Assembly: GCA_017163975.1 (NCBI GenBank)
Contig: JAFFSR010000004.1
Location: 6,572,001 to 6,636,000 of the forward strand
Direction of reading: 5' to 3'
From: Anastatus disparis
Lineage: Eukaryota > Arthropoda > Insecta > Hymenoptera > Eupelmidae
DNA: 64,000 bases
The position numbers and the translations under genes were made by a program. Shown here piece by piece: positions 1 through 11,687 of the stretch (its first letter is position 1; each line of letters starts with the position of its first letter). Below the pieces are notes generated by a model. The model worked only from the letters and a program-made list of their open reading frames with translations, was not told the DNA's origin and searched no databases.

Positions 1-1
1 A

Positions 2-2574
2 TGGAACAAGATTCAAGCTATTAACGGAAGACATAAACAACTACAGATACCAGCTTTAATAGAGAAAGACACGATCCTAAACAAACCCAAAAATATAGCA
101 AACACCTTAGCCAATAAATTTTCAGAAAACTCCAGTAATAACAACTATGATCAGACATTTTTAAACTTCAAAATAAGCGAAGAAAAAAACTTCGTCCACA
201 TAACACAAAACGAAGATAAATCGGAAAGCCCATTAGACAACGATATCACAATAGAAGAACTACAACAAACACTCTTAAAAAGTAAAAACACTAGTCCAGG
301 ACCAGACTCAATACCAAACATCTTCTTAAAGAACCTACCTACAAACGCCATAGAATGCCTTCTAGAAATTTACAACATCATATGGAGCAATCAAGTCTTC
401 CCTAAAGAGTGGAGAAAGGCCATAGTGGTCCCTGTACACAAACCAGGAAAAAACAAATATGACAAAGATAGTTACAGACCTATAACCTTAAAGTGCTGCT
501 TATGCAAGTGTCTTGAAAAAATAATAAGCAAAAGACTCAAATGGTACTTAGAAGCAAACAACATCATATATAAGGAACAAAGTGGCTTCAGAGAAAAACA
601 CTCCACCACAGACTGTTTAGTTACACTTAAATCTGAAATATGTGAAGCACTAGCAAGTAATCAACACCTATTAGCAGTTTGCCTGGATCTAGAAAAGGTA
701 TATGACCTAGTATGGAAAGATAGAATTTTAAAAATATTAAAAAAACACAAAATAAACGGCCAAATGTTCCACTTTATAAAAAATTTCCTAAAACATAGGT
801 CTATTCAAGTCAGAGTAGGAAACGAATTATCTAAGTCAGTACTCATTGACAATGGTGTACCACAAGGGTCCGTAATAAGTGTAATCTTATTCCTAATAGC
901 AATAAATGATATACGAGACTGTATACAAAAACCGGTCTATTTTACCATATTCGCAGATGACATAACCCTCTTTATTAAAGGAAAAAATATTAAAACAAGT
1001 GAAATAATTATGCAAAACACCCTACAAAAAATAAATGATTTTGCTGACCAAACTGGATTTAAATTCTCAAAAAATAAAACTAAAGCTATCCTATTCAGCA
1101 ACAAACACAAACCAGAAGAACCCAAACTATATATTAAAAAAAATCCAATTGAAATAGTCAAAGAAATAAAAATATTAGGACTGATATTCGACAACAAACT
1201 AACATGGAACAACCACATAGTAAATCTAAAAGCACAGTGCATACAAAAAATAAACATACTCAAAACACTATCGGCCAAAAACTGGGGAACTAATGGAAAC
1301 ATCATCAAAAACACATATAAAGCCATAATCCAAAGTAAAATTGACTATGGTAGCATTGTATACGGCTCAGCCAAAAAACACATACTTAAAAAACTGGATA
1401 CAGTCTTAAATACAAGTATGACAATCGCTACAGAAGCATACATAACCAGCCCAATCAATAGTATATTAAGTGAATGCAACATGATACCACTAGAATACAG
1501 AAGAATCAAAAAAACACTCTTAACTATGGCACAAAAATATTAACGACACCCAAAAATCAAGTATATGGAATTTTGACAAAACAAAACAACACAATAGACT
1601 ATAATTTAAAAAAAAAAATACAAGAAAACCGTTCTACTACAAATTTAGCACCAACGCAAAAAAATATAAAATAGAGGAATACCAAACATATCCAATAGAA
1701 CAAACTTGTCTGTGCCCCGGATAAAAAAAAACAAGACTTCAACTCATTCGTACTAGACCAACCAGAATCAAGCACCAATAAAACTCTGAGCAATAGCACA
1801 AGTGACTACAAAATATATACAGCAACTTATAAAAATCACAACGCAACCGGAAGTGCAATAGTATTACCTAATGGAGAACAAATATTGCATAAATACCCCA
1901 AATGGATTAATAACAACAACCTTCAAACAATCAATTTATTCATGGCTATAGAATGCGCAAAAAACAGTAATAAAAACGAAATAATAATTTACACAGACAT
2001 AGAAAATATCCATAGACTAAGGAACCAAGAAAGCAACAATACTATAAAATACAATATCCATAGAGAACTAATAAACACAGAAGGGAAAATTAAAATCACC
2101 CATTACAAAACCAATTCATCAATAAAACAAGAAACAACAATAGCAGCAAAAAACGCGAGCCAACTAATACACTCAAACATAAACAAAAAAATTACGAAGG
2201 AAGATCTACAAAAAAAAATCAAACTTAATATACTTAAAAAATGGAACAATCAGTGGAAAAAAGGAAATAGCTTTATCAATAAAATAAGAAACGACATCTA
2301 TGAAAAAAACCCAACCACCAAACTAAATAGGAAAAATCAAGTATTAATCACCAGACTACGCATAGGCCACACCAGACTAACACATCAATCAGTTATCGAT
2401 AAGAATATATCCAACCAATGTGAGAAATGTAATATAAAAAATAGTGTTGAACATATCTTACTACAGTGCTCCAAATACAGTGATCTTAGAAAAATATTAA
2501 AAATAAAAAATAATGTAAAAGAAATATTGAACAATAACAATCAAATCAAGAAAGTTATCAAGTTAATAGACTGA
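2..2574 (+). pseudogene. LINE ORF2 (reverse transcriptase), frame-broken
   Basis: Frame 2 is open from base 2 to the stop at 1543. It shows reverse transcriptase hallmarks in order: SPGPDSIPN (about 294-320), SYRPITL (about 470-490), an LDLEKVYD-type motif A near 684, GVPQGS at 854-871 and the catalytic FADD at 950-961. The conserved order makes the family call firm. After 1543 the reading shifts frame through about 1540-1880. It then continues in frame 1 at 1885-2574, where an IIIYTD string suggests an RNase H remnant and CX2CX7HX4C (about 2419-2470) is the usual C-terminal knuckle of Jockey-type ORF2. Stops between the two blocks mean the copy is dead. No ORF1 precedes it inside the window. 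Confidence 0.85.
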
Positions 2575-2687
2575 ACAGATCTAAAAAATAATATATAATG
2601 TATAATGTTCAAATTATAAAATAACATATATAAGTATCTATTGTAAGACAATTATTGTAAGAAAATATGTAATTTCAATAAAGTACC

Positions 2688-2726
2688 TATAGTTGCTAAT
2701 ACCCTAACCAGGGGGATGCAACTATA
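2688..2726 (+). other. 3'-terminal hairpin of the LINE
   Basis: A perfect 9-bp stem (TATAGTTGC / GCAACTATA) encloses a loop containing ACCCTAACC and AGGGGG, directly after the AATAAA-like signal. Stem-loops at the 3' end are known recognition sites for the reverse transcriptase in some LINE clades; that role is inferred here. Confidence 0.6.
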
Positions 2727-2740
2727 AAATTTTTAATTTA

Positions 2741-4212
2741 ATTAAAAAATTTCAGTTTTTCATAATAAATTTTTTAAGAAACAAAAAAATATACTGAATT
2801 ATTATTTTAATAATTTTTTTAGAACTAGCAATTTAAAGCGCGCTGCGCGCGCCTTGTTTTATTTGTTTATTAGTTAACATAATTCATTGAAATTTCAAAA
2901 TTTTATTCTAAATTTCAAATTTTCGTCACTTGTTTTATTTTAACCAATCAAAACTGTCTTATCGTGATGACAGAATTTATCCATCACTTTTTTAAAAGAG
3001 GATTTTATTGCTTGCATACTTAACAATACGATCACTTGTAATTTTATTAAAAAGCATTGCAACAAAAAAATCATCAGGGATGAATTTTAGATTATTTAAA
3101 ATGTTCGTTTGAATTTTTCATTAATCGTCATTTTAAAAAAAATTACAATTAAAAAACATTGAAAAATTAACAACTTTTAAAGGAGGATGAAAAATAAAAA
3201 CAAATACTATTATGCCACGTAAAAGTTAGTATTCTGTATTAATTTGATTTTTGTTTGCGACTAGTAGCACCAGACATAATACTCTTTAAAGAAGCATTTT
3301 TCATTAACTTTTTTTTCATGAATTTATGATATATTTTGAAAGGTTATAATGTTCGTTTGTGTGACGTTGTCGACGTATGGGCGGTATCTATGTTAATTCC
3401 CCGTTGAATTGAAATTCCATATACTACAAGCTTGGATTATAAACTTTTTAATCCAAGCTGACCTTACGAATTTTTTTAATCCTATAGAATCGAATTTTAT
3501 TACAAGCTTAGACTGCAGATTACAGTCTAAGGAATTTATAGTATATGAAATAATAAATTTTTAATTTTGAAACAAAAGACAAATTTTGAGAACGTATAAA
3601 GTCTAAATAAAGTAAAAATGATATATAGATATAGCAAGAATTGCTTTATAATTCAGTAATCAATAAGGTATTATATTCAGACTCTCGAAATTAAAAAAAT
3701 GACTTTATAATTTGTTCCCAAAGTCTTTTTTTCCTTCGTTTGGAAACAATGTATATTCTAATAAACGTAACTTCGATAATATTCATATCCTCATGAAAGT
3801 GTTTCGAAATTTTTTTCTGTATTTATATAAGCAGCAATTAGAACGTAATACTATGCAGCAATTTTCTGAATTTATGAGAAAATGCGATGTTTATGCACAG
3901 ATTGCATGCATCTAATACTCATAAACTAGAAAATGCATAAAAATTTGACTACTGATATAATGCTGCATATTATGAGTAGATTAAGTTTAAAATAATTATA
4001 AGCTATATCAAAATTTTTAATTGGTAGACAAAAAACAAAAATCAATAATAATCTGAATGATATCGATGGGTCTCCATGAGAGTTCTACAATGCTTTATTT
4101 TGTAAAGAAAATCAACAAATATGTAATAATAAAACCCTCATTGCTATAATCTTTAATATTTCAGCATTAAAGTGTAAATTATAATACAAACATAAATAAA
4201 TTAATTTTATAC
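2741..4212. other. AT-rich stretch, presumed CYP4 intron 2
   Basis: No exon-like reading frame was found here. CYP4 exon 3, expected to carry a WLGxGLL-type motif, was searched for by eye on the minus strand and not seen. The stretch holds a small GC cluster near 2837-2851 and a small fold-back at 3413-3551. Confidence 0.4.
3413..3551. repeat. Small double-hairpin fold-back
   Basis: Outer imperfect inverted arms (ATTCCATATACTAC and TATAGTATATGAAAT) enclose two inner hairpins. The first is a perfect 11-bp stem AGCTTGGATTA/TAATCCAAGCT at 3429-3459. The second is built on TTAGACTG/CAGTCTAA. It looks like a tiny MITE; no target duplication was resolved. Confidence 0.5.
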
Positions 4213-6644
4213 CTTCACGTCATCAGGATCATATGTGATAATTAGTGCGGAAGGACCAAGCCAAACTCTTGCTATTGGATGAAATTTTATTGCATAGAAC
4301 CGAAAAAGGTTCCATATTATTTCTGTAAAAAAATTGCAAATCATGATTTACAAAAATAATACTTCAAATAAAATATATAAAAGCTTAACCAAAAATTATA
4401 TTTTTGGGAAATTGTAAGTAAATTTAATGTAAACAATAAGTAGTTACTAATTAATTAGATTGTGACTAAAAATGATTGCTATAAAAATTTTTTTATATTT
4501 TTTGACAGTTTGCAATTATTAACTGCTTAACATTTGTTTCAATTATATCCGAATCAGTTATCCGTGATTATTTGTAACTACTCACAATTTTTTACAGTTA
4601 TTCTTATTTATATTTACATTTATTTAATAATCTTCATTAATTTTTAAAAATTTTGGGTTTCTGGTACAAAATTGTAAAATTCTAATATATAGTATTAAAA
4701 CTCAAAATTCTTAACGGGATGTCGGAGCTGCAACAATCGAGTTTTGCTTTTCTTATTTTATTAATATCTTTTCCAATTCATAAATTAAACAAATATAATG
4801 ACTTGTCCACACTTAAGCTATGTTAATACAATAATTTTTGTTAAAATAAAAAATCATTTAGACTTGTTATTTTTTTATGAGCTTGGATTGGAAATTAGAT
4901 ATCAAACTCAACAAACCTAACCTTAAAATACGATGCATTGAAAGTTTGTAGTATAACTTTTTATGTATAGTATTTTGATGGATTTCTTGAGTTGTCCGCA
5001 CTAGAGTTTAATCTTACAAATTTTTTCTTTGTAGTGAAAAAACTTGATTAAACGCATCGTTTATTCATAAGTTAGGATTGGAAATATTATTAGGAGGCGC
5101 GCAGCTTCGTCATGCTCTTAATAGCTAATGAGTAGATTTATTTAAAAATTTAACTGAACTAGAAAATCCATGCACGCAAGCGCGCCCTATATCTAATCTA
5201 AATTTATAAATTTTTAATGATTGATTGTGGATATAATATTATTTTCTGTTTATTATTAAAAATAATAGTTGCATATCTACTAATATCTGCATCGCAGTAA
5301 AGAAATTAAGAATGAAAATAAGAATTCTTCTTGTTTATATTTTCTTAATCATAGTATTATACTATTTTTTCAAACAAAAGACTTTTAAATTTTGTTTTGC
5401 AGAAAAGCTGTTTATTCTAGAAATGATTCAATTTTAATTTTAAAATTAAATAAACAAACTTTTAAAAAAATATTTTTAGGCAATTTTATTATTGAATGGT
5501 ATTGTTTTCTTTATAATATTTGAAATATATAAATTTCAATTTCAAATTTTAACAGTACTGAATACACAATTTTAACTAACAAAAGTTTTGAAATCAATCA
5601 AGAAATTGTCAAGTAATTTTGTATTTCATTGATTTTTTTTAATAATATAAAAATAATAAAATGCATATAAGTAAAATGGTTTATTATTTAAAATTATTAT
5701 TTAATTATGATATATATGATCCCTGTTATTATTATATGAATTAAAATTCATATTGTTTGTATTTTAACTATGGCATTATACTATACTTTTGAAAAAAAAT
5801 TTTCAAGCTGTCAATCTAGAAATATTTTAGATATTAAATTAAATTATCGAAATTGTATTATTGATTTTTTATTATTTGTTTTCAAATATTTCGTAATATT
5901 TTAAATCTTATTTGAAATTTATAAAACTACTTGCCAGGCTCATGGATAAATATTTTATGATGCTGTTATAAGCTAAAAAGTTTATAACATTTGTATTTTC
6001 TAAATTTATTGCTTAATATACTATTTTATAGTAAAATTTTTAAAAAGATAATTCAGAAGTAAATGTCATAGAATTGTTATCATGTTCTAATTTTAAATAT
6101 ACAATAACAAATGAATATAGAACGATACTTCGCACTCTCGACATCTTCACAAAAAAGATACGCAAATTTTTGTGAGCGGATGTTGGCGATGTTTATATTA
6201 ATAATTTTATTTAAAAAATAAAACTATGACTCATTAATTATAATTTAATAATTTATCAATCATTTTTATTATTAAATTCTCAATCAAAAATTTTATATAA
6301 AAAAAATTTTGTAAATCAAATTTTATTTTCGCCAATGATATGATTCTATTCAATGCACCAATCACGTCCTTAGTATAAAATACTTCACAACATCCGGCCA
6401 TCATTTTTTAAAAAGAGGAATAAAATACTTCACAACATGCAGCCATCATTTTTTTAAAAGAGGATTATTATTATTATTAATACATACTATACAAGCTAAT
6501 ACATTTTTTCCTTAAATTTTGTAATAAAATGAAAAGATAGGCAATATTTATGAGTATATGTGTTATGTTCGTTTTTCATCCCCATAAGTCAAATTGATGT
6601 TTTAATAAACAAAGAATATCTATAAAATTAGACTATTTTTGTTT

Positions 6645-6703
<59 letters not shown>

Positions 6704-8006
6704 GACGTTTCACGTCAACTCACCTAACAAAAAAATAGAATTCGTCTAAAATCTGTGAAAATGTTCTATTTGATACCCAAAATATACAAAAAAAATTTTA
6801 GAGGTCGAGGTCAAAGGGGTCAGGATTTAAACGTGATGGACTTTTTCGAATTTTCGAAATTTTTTGCTAAATAAATATTTTAATGAATTTTTTCCTCAAA
6901 AACTATCAATTCTTTGTTAAAACTTAATAGAATACTTTTTCTTGGAAATTAGATGTAGAATTCACCTGAATTTTTGCAAATTATAATATACTGATTTTCA
7001 TGCTTACTTGATCGATTTAAACATACTATTTAGTATATCTAAAAATCGAGCAGGTTAAATTGGCTTTTTAAAGTCTTATTTTTTTCGTTTTTTTATGAGG
7101 AAAAAACACACGAAGCCTCCAGTTGGGCAGCCTTCTCAAAGTTACTTAATTGTGCAAAAAAGTCTGAATAAATCGTTATTTTGGATCAATGATGAGATTC
7201 GTGATTTTTTTTCTGAAAAAGTATTGATTTTTAGGACAAATGTATAAAAATGTTTTTTATTGGAAATCGTATGTAAAATGTATGTAAATTTTTGTAAACC
7301 ATTATTTGCTAAACATCACAAATTATAAATGAAATTTTGAAATTTTAAAATTTATTTTTTGTTAAATTTTTAGTATATATGGTTCATAATGTCTTAAATT
7401 ACAATTTGTAAAAATATGTTCATATTCTACACATGATTTCCAATAAAAAACATTTTCATACATTTGTCCCAAAAATCAATACTTTTTCAGAAAAAAAATC
7501 ACGAATCTCATCATTGATCCAAAATAACGATTTTTTCAGACGTTTTTGCACAATTAAGTAACTTTGAGAAGGCTGCCCAACTGGAGGCTTCGTGTGTTTT
7601 TTCCTCATAGAAAAACGAAAAAAATAAGACTTTAAAAAGCCAATTTAACCTGCTCGATTTTAAGATATACTAAATAGTATGTTTAAATCGATCAAGTAAG
7701 CATAAAAATCAGTATATTATAATTTGCGAAAATTCAGGTGAATTCTACATCTTATTTCCAAGAAAAAGTATTCTATTAAGTTTTAACGAAGAATTGATAG
7801 TTTTTGAGGAAAAAATTCATTAAAATATTTATTTAGCAAAAAATTTCAAAAATTCGAAAAATTCCATCACGTTTAAATCCTGACCCCTTTGACCTCGACC
7901 TCTAAAATTTTTTTTGTATATTTTGGGTATCAAATAGAACATTTTCACAGATTTTAGACGAATTCTATTTTTTTGTTAGGTGAGTTGACGTGAAACGTCC
8001 CATATA

Positions 8007-8053
<47 letters not shown>

Positions 8054-8666
8054 TATTTTTAATAAAAATGATATAGGATAGGATCAAATTTTAAGATATA
8101 TTTCCATCCAGTTAAAAATTTTGACTTTCGAAAATTCAAGTTTGCATTTCGATCACTAAAACTAAAAAAATATACTAATAACTATTTGAACTAGTCAAAA
8201 GCAAATGTTAAAAATATTTTTAGATTTTATAAAAACAAAAAAAAACAAAAAACAAGAAAATTTATTATTAAATTGAAAAAATTTTTTCGAATACTTTTTT
8301 CGAGGTAATTTTTTCTTGTCTTCATGTTTTTTAATACAAAAAAAGTTACTTTAAAAAAGTATTAAAAAAAAATTTTTCAAATACTTTTTTCAATTTTCAA
8401 AAGTATTTGAGAATATTTTTTCGAATACTTTCGAATCAATATGTATAAAATAAATATATTGATTACCAACAATATATTTATTTTATACATATTGATCATT
8501 TACTCATTTACTTACCAGGAGTTTTATTTAATTCAATTAAATTTCCAACAAGAGGATATGATGTTGGACCAGGAATCTTATCAATTAGTCGACCATCTCT
8601 AGTGTATCTGATTGAAACATGGATAAAAAACACTATGGAAAATATTATAATAATATAAAATATCAT
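4213..8666 (-). CDS. CYP4: Cytochrome P450 family 4, exons 1-2 (5' part of gene)
   Basis: P450 monooxygenases of clan 4 are ER-anchored haem enzymes that oxidise lipids, hydrocarbons or xenobiotics. Exon 1 is 8516-8666: the ATG at 8666-8664 starts a hydrophobic anchor (MIFYIIIIFSIVFFIHV), followed by the hinge IPGPTSYPLVGN, typical of CYP4. It ends after codon 50 plus one base, with donor GTAAG. Exon 2 is 4213-4322, after a CAG acceptor. It restores the frame exactly and encodes 37 codons including FHPIARVWLGPSALI and DPDDVK, matching the CYP4 pattern. It ends in phase 0 with donor GTATAA. The 4.2 kb intron 1 holds a 1.3 kb palindrome. Later exons, including the haem-binding loop, lie beyond the left edge, so whether the gene is intact is unknown. 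Confidence 0.85.
6375..6464. repeat. 45-bp tandem duplication
   Basis: Two adjacent copies share ATAAAATACTTCACAACAT and then CCATCATTTTTT(A)n GAGGA. The second half of the unit also resembles 2982-3005, so the unit belongs to a dispersed repeat. Confidence 0.6.
6649..6700. repeat. (TA)n microsatellite, left flank of palindrome
   Basis: Uninterrupted TA dinucleotide run abutting the left end of the 6701-8002 palindrome. The element appears to have inserted into a TA array, which continues on its right side. Confidence 0.9.
6701..8002. mobile_element. 1.3 kb palindromic (fold-back) DNA element
   Basis: The left arm from 6701 (TGGGACGTTTCACGTCAACT) is mirrored almost base for base by the right arm ending at 8002. 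Arms are about 600 bp, with a non-symmetric centre near 7300-7420. Markers recur inverted, for example GCCTCCAGTTGGGCAGCC-type sequence near 7115 and 7570. TA dinucleotides flank both ends, consistent with a TA target site. There is no transposase ORF, so it is non-autonomous. It lies in CYP4 intron 1 and its transcript would form a very long hairpin. Confidence 0.85.
8003..8049. repeat. (TA)n microsatellite, right flank of palindrome
   Basis: TA run with a few interruptions, continuing the array seen left of the palindrome. Confidence 0.85.
8435..8496. repeat. Perfect 27-bp hairpin near a splice donor
   Basis: Two perfectly complementary 27-nt arms (8435-8461 and 8470-8496) are separated by an 8-nt loop. 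On the gene strand the hairpin starts about 15 nt after the exon 1 splice donor at 8511-8515. Confidence 0.85.
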
Positions 8667-9290
8667 TTTTTTTATAATTATTATTGTTCGAGTCTCAATT
8701 TATAATCAGAACAAAATAAAAATCTCTAACAGTTTTAGGCTTGTTACTGCCACAACTTACATTCAACAACTGATCATATTACGATATTTGAGTAATGTGA
8801 TGTAGATAATTAAAACATAAAATTTAGTCTATGCACAATACTGATAAATAATACATGAACTTAGTCACATTGAAAGTTATGAATTTTCAATCATACATCA
8901 TTTATAAATAGTTTTTTTTGCGATTCTAAAATTTTTTGATTTATAATATATACAATAACATAAAGTAGACTTGTATAATCTAATTTAACAACATAATTAA
9001 TATAAGAAAAATCAATTTTGGCACTAAAAACAACAAAAATTTATAAATCTCTAAAAGAAGTTCAAACTTTCTGAATAACATTCATTTTGAAATTCTATGG
9101 AAATCTGTACTTTTTAATTATTGATAATAGATTTTAGAATCTTGTATAACTATTTAACAAAACTATTAATTCATCTAATACATGTCAATTTACAAAAATA
9201 TCATGTATTAGAGTATCTGTTGCGTGATTTTTTAATACAACAATTAATATTAATTTTATAATGCAAAATAAATTTGTATCTGATATGGAA
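8667..9290 (-). other. 5' flank of the CYP4 gene
   Basis: AT-rich sequence upstream of the CYP4 ATG. On the minus strand a TATTTATAAATG string at about 8899-8910 could be a TATA box about 235 nt before the ATG. Nothing else stands out, and the promoter call is weak. Confidence 0.25.
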
Positions 9291-9309
9291 ATAATTATGA
9301 GAGCGTGGT

Positions 9310-9570
9310 GGCGATGAGAGCGCGATGGCGTAATAGAGCTCTTGCCTTCAACGCCGAGGGCATGGGTTCAAATCCTGTCCAGGTACCTCTAACTTTTTTT
9401 TAAAAGAAAATTAGTATATGCGCAATTTATATCGCGACTCTTAAAAAATTCCGACCTCATTGGCTATGGGTTGATTGTTGGTCACGAAAGTGGCTGACCA
9501 TCCATCGGTAGTCAAAATTTTCGGTATGGTGGGTCAGACAGTCTTCCCTGATGTAATGTGTTAAACGGAA
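9310..9570 (+). mobile_element. tRNA-derived SINE, copy 1
   Basis: An A-box-like region (GGCGTAATAGAGCTCTTGCC) and a B box (GGGTTCAAATCC, about 9363-9374) form a pol III promoter. The body is shared with the minus-strand copy at 58241-58534: the motifs AGGTACCTCT, GTCGCGATATTGAT-like sequence and CCATCGGTAGTCAAA line up in inverted order there. The 3' end is uncertain; similarity fades after GTCAGACAG near 9540. Confidence 0.7.
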
Positions 9571-9598
9571 ACCGGGCTAGATTCCCTCGACATGACCA

Positions 9599-9969
9599 CA
9601 CTGAAAAACTTTCGGCTTGCAAGATGCCCTTCTCTCTGAGTATGCCAGCGCCACGCAATCGGTGCGGATAGTGTGCTGAATACGAATTGTCTATGCTCCG
9701 ATCATCTGAGCATAACGCTGCATGAACAAACCTGCGTGTCACATGTGCCGTATCGGCGCAAGAGAAACTCGGATCTGAGTAACTGTTACTCCGATTGCGC
9801 GTATAACTCGAGACTTGACGAATCGGCGCTTCACATAACCTCCATATATACAGGTAGCGCCAATAGTCTTTCTGTGTAATGCTCCGATGGCGCGTATAAC
9901 TGACGATACCACGAATCGGCGCTTCTCATATACTTTGAGTATATAGGGTGCGCCGAAAGTTTTTCAGTG
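9599..9969. mobile_element. CACTG-ended MITE with internal duplicated unit
   Basis: Terminal inverted repeats are a perfect 18 bp: CACTGAAAAACTTTCGGC at 9599-9616 and its complement at 9952-9969. The interior is more GC-rich than its surroundings and holds two imperfect ~90-bp tandem units (about 9788-9879 and 9881-9973), each with GCGCGTATAACT and GAATCGGCGCTTC. It abuts the SINE. CACTG termini recall EnSpm/CACTA elements. The target duplication could not be fixed, so the superfamily is tentative. Confidence 0.65.
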
Positions 9970-10131
9970 CATATAAAAAAGGTAAACACATAGAGGACAA
10001 TATCTTTTTTAAAAAAAATATGGAAATAATTTCTGTGAATAATATTAAATAATAGTAAATAATTGTAAATAACTGTTAAAAAATGTCAGAATTGAGACAT
10101 AAATAATAGTGTTACGAATTTTATTTTATTA

Positions 10132-10560
10132 TTAAGAGGGGGCGGGGGTGGGGGGGTACAGGTGAAATCTTATTTTTCAATAAAAAAATGACGTTTTTCA
10201 TTTTTAATTTTTGACTCATAGCAGCTACAACATAATCCATGCGTGATGTTGCTCAAACCCATCTAAAGAATCCATAAAAAAATTTTCAGCACAAAATATT
10301 AAAAATTGTGGGACTAGTAGTATTTTAACTGCTGCTTGATTTAGAGGTAAATGAGGCAACAGTTAAAATACTACTAGTCCCACAGTTTTTAATATTTTGT
10401 GCTGAAATTTTTTTTATGGATTCTTTAGATGGGTTTGAACAACATCACGCATGGATTATGTTGTAGGTGCTATGAGTCAAAAATTAAAAATGAAAAACGT
10501 CTTTTTTTTATTAAAAAACAAGCTTTTACCTGTACCCGCTCCCCCCCCCCTCCCCGTAAG
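10132..10560. repeat. Fold-back element with G/C-run ends
   Basis: Arms of about 200 bp are inverted copies around a 28-nt loop (10332-10359). The outermost part is a polyG tract (GAGGGGGCGGGGGTGGGGGG) on the left and a polyC tract on the right. Stem markers such as GTGGGACTAGTAGTATTTTA are exact on both sides. No coding capacity. G-rich termini could form quadruplexes, but that is speculative. Confidence 0.85.
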
Positions 10561-11255
10561 CGACTAATATAATATTAAATTATAAAAAAAGCGAGAAAGC
10601 GTAGATCGAATCCCGGGGCCTTATTCTGAAATAATTGTTTCGATAAATCATTTTATCACCTCGATCAAATGTATGGATGGACGCGATAAAATAAATATTT
10701 TTATCAAAAAAATAATTTATTTTAATTAATAATATCAACTCATAATATTTATTAAGGGAATGTAAAATACCGATGTTAGTTTCCCAAATTTTTCATTCAT
10801 AATTCAAATTTTTTAAAAATATCTTTATATTACAGCCTTCTACTTTAATTAATAAAAAGCATAATATAGAGATATTTCGGAAAATTTTTAAATAAATATT
10901 AAAAATTCGAGAAACTACAATGTCGGTAACTATGTATTAAACATATACCTTATTACATCACCTTAAGAAAATGAATTAATAATCATTAAAAAAATATCAT
11001 TGAATCAATTAATCAACATTAATTAATAGAATTAATGATGTAATATTAACTATTTAATCTATAACTTAATATATAGATTATGATCAATAATTGTTCAATT
11101 ACATTTAATTACAATTGAGGGGCTATTCAGAATAAGGGGTTAAGACAAAAAAGTAAGCTTTGAAATAATTAAAAAAAAACTTAATAACTTAATATCGTCT
11201 ACAACAATTTTGATAAAACTTTATAATATACTCAAAGTATTGTAAAATTAACCGA
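10561..11255. other. AT-rich intergenic, no gene seen
   Basis: Only a short B-box-like string (GATCGAATCCCGGG near 10602-10616) hints at an old tRNA/SINE fragment. Confidence 0.4.
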
Positions 11256-11480
11256 CGCATTGGCCGAGTGGTTCGGCGCGCGCCAGGCGATTTGCAAAGT
11301 TGAGCAGCATTGGCCGCGGTTAGTACTTGGATGGGTGACCGCTCCAAGGAACGCTGCGCGTCCAATCTGGACTTGCTTTGTGTGACGATCGCTTGGGCGT
11401 GCTGACCACATGACAATGTGAGCGGGAGGTGTGGCAGATACGGTGTTAGGTATCCTGATACAAGGGTGCCTAATACCGAA
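11256..11480 (+). mobile_element. 5S rRNA-derived SINE (SINE3-like)
   Basis: The block from about 11296 matches the internal promoter of 5S rRNA: AGTTGAGCAGCATTGGCC (A box), then GGTTAGTACTTGGATGGGTG (intermediate element and C box) and GACCGC. It is preceded by GCATTGGCCGAGTGGTTCGG, which looks like a tRNA-Leu/Ser A box, so the head may be a tRNA/5S hybrid. The tail to about 11480 is non-5S. A real 5S gene would keep its 3' half, which is absent here. Confidence 0.75.
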
Positions 11481-11485
11481 TCTGC

Positions 11486-11687
11486 AAATGTTCCTTTTTG
11501 GTCAAATAATAATAATATATAATAAAAAATTCATTTCGGAAAAAAAATTTTTTTTTGCCTTTTTTACCCATGTTGTTCAATATTTTAAAGATATCAAAAT
11601 TTCATTACATTCCAACGAAAAAAAAAATTTTTTTCGAAATCAATTTTTTATTATATATTATTATTATTTGACCAAAAAGGAACATTT
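11486..11687. repeat. Fold-back, ~75-bp arms
   Basis: AAATGTTCCTTTTTGGTCAA at 11486 is mirrored by the complement ending at 11687, with the arms running through an AT-rich ATAATAATATATAATAAA stretch. It directly follows the 5S-derived SINE tail. An open frame across it is a by-product of the repeat. Confidence 0.8.

Larger units (their letters stand above)
1..2740 (+). mobile_element. Non-LTR retrotransposon (Jockey/I-like LINE), 5' part cut by window edge
   Basis: An A-rich plus-strand element carries a reverse transcriptase ORF, a degenerate RNase H-like stretch and a C-terminal Cys/His knuckle. It ends in a 3' UTR with an AATAAA signal near 2677 and a terminal hairpin at 2688-2726. The left end lies outside the window. 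It lies antisense to the CYP4 gene at 4213-8666 and beyond that gene's exon 2, so it probably sits inside a CYP4 intron. The A-rich codon use resembles the gag-like ORF1 at 61.1-62.7 kb, so the two could be one family. That link is inference. Confidence 0.85.

Noticed and set aside
9512..9879. ORFs of 76 and 68 codons on both strands
   Set aside because: They span the SINE/MITE boundary and the GC-rich duplicated MITE interior.
11296..11380. Functional 5S rRNA gene
   Set aside because: Only the internal promoter region matches; the 5' start and 3' half of 5S are missing.
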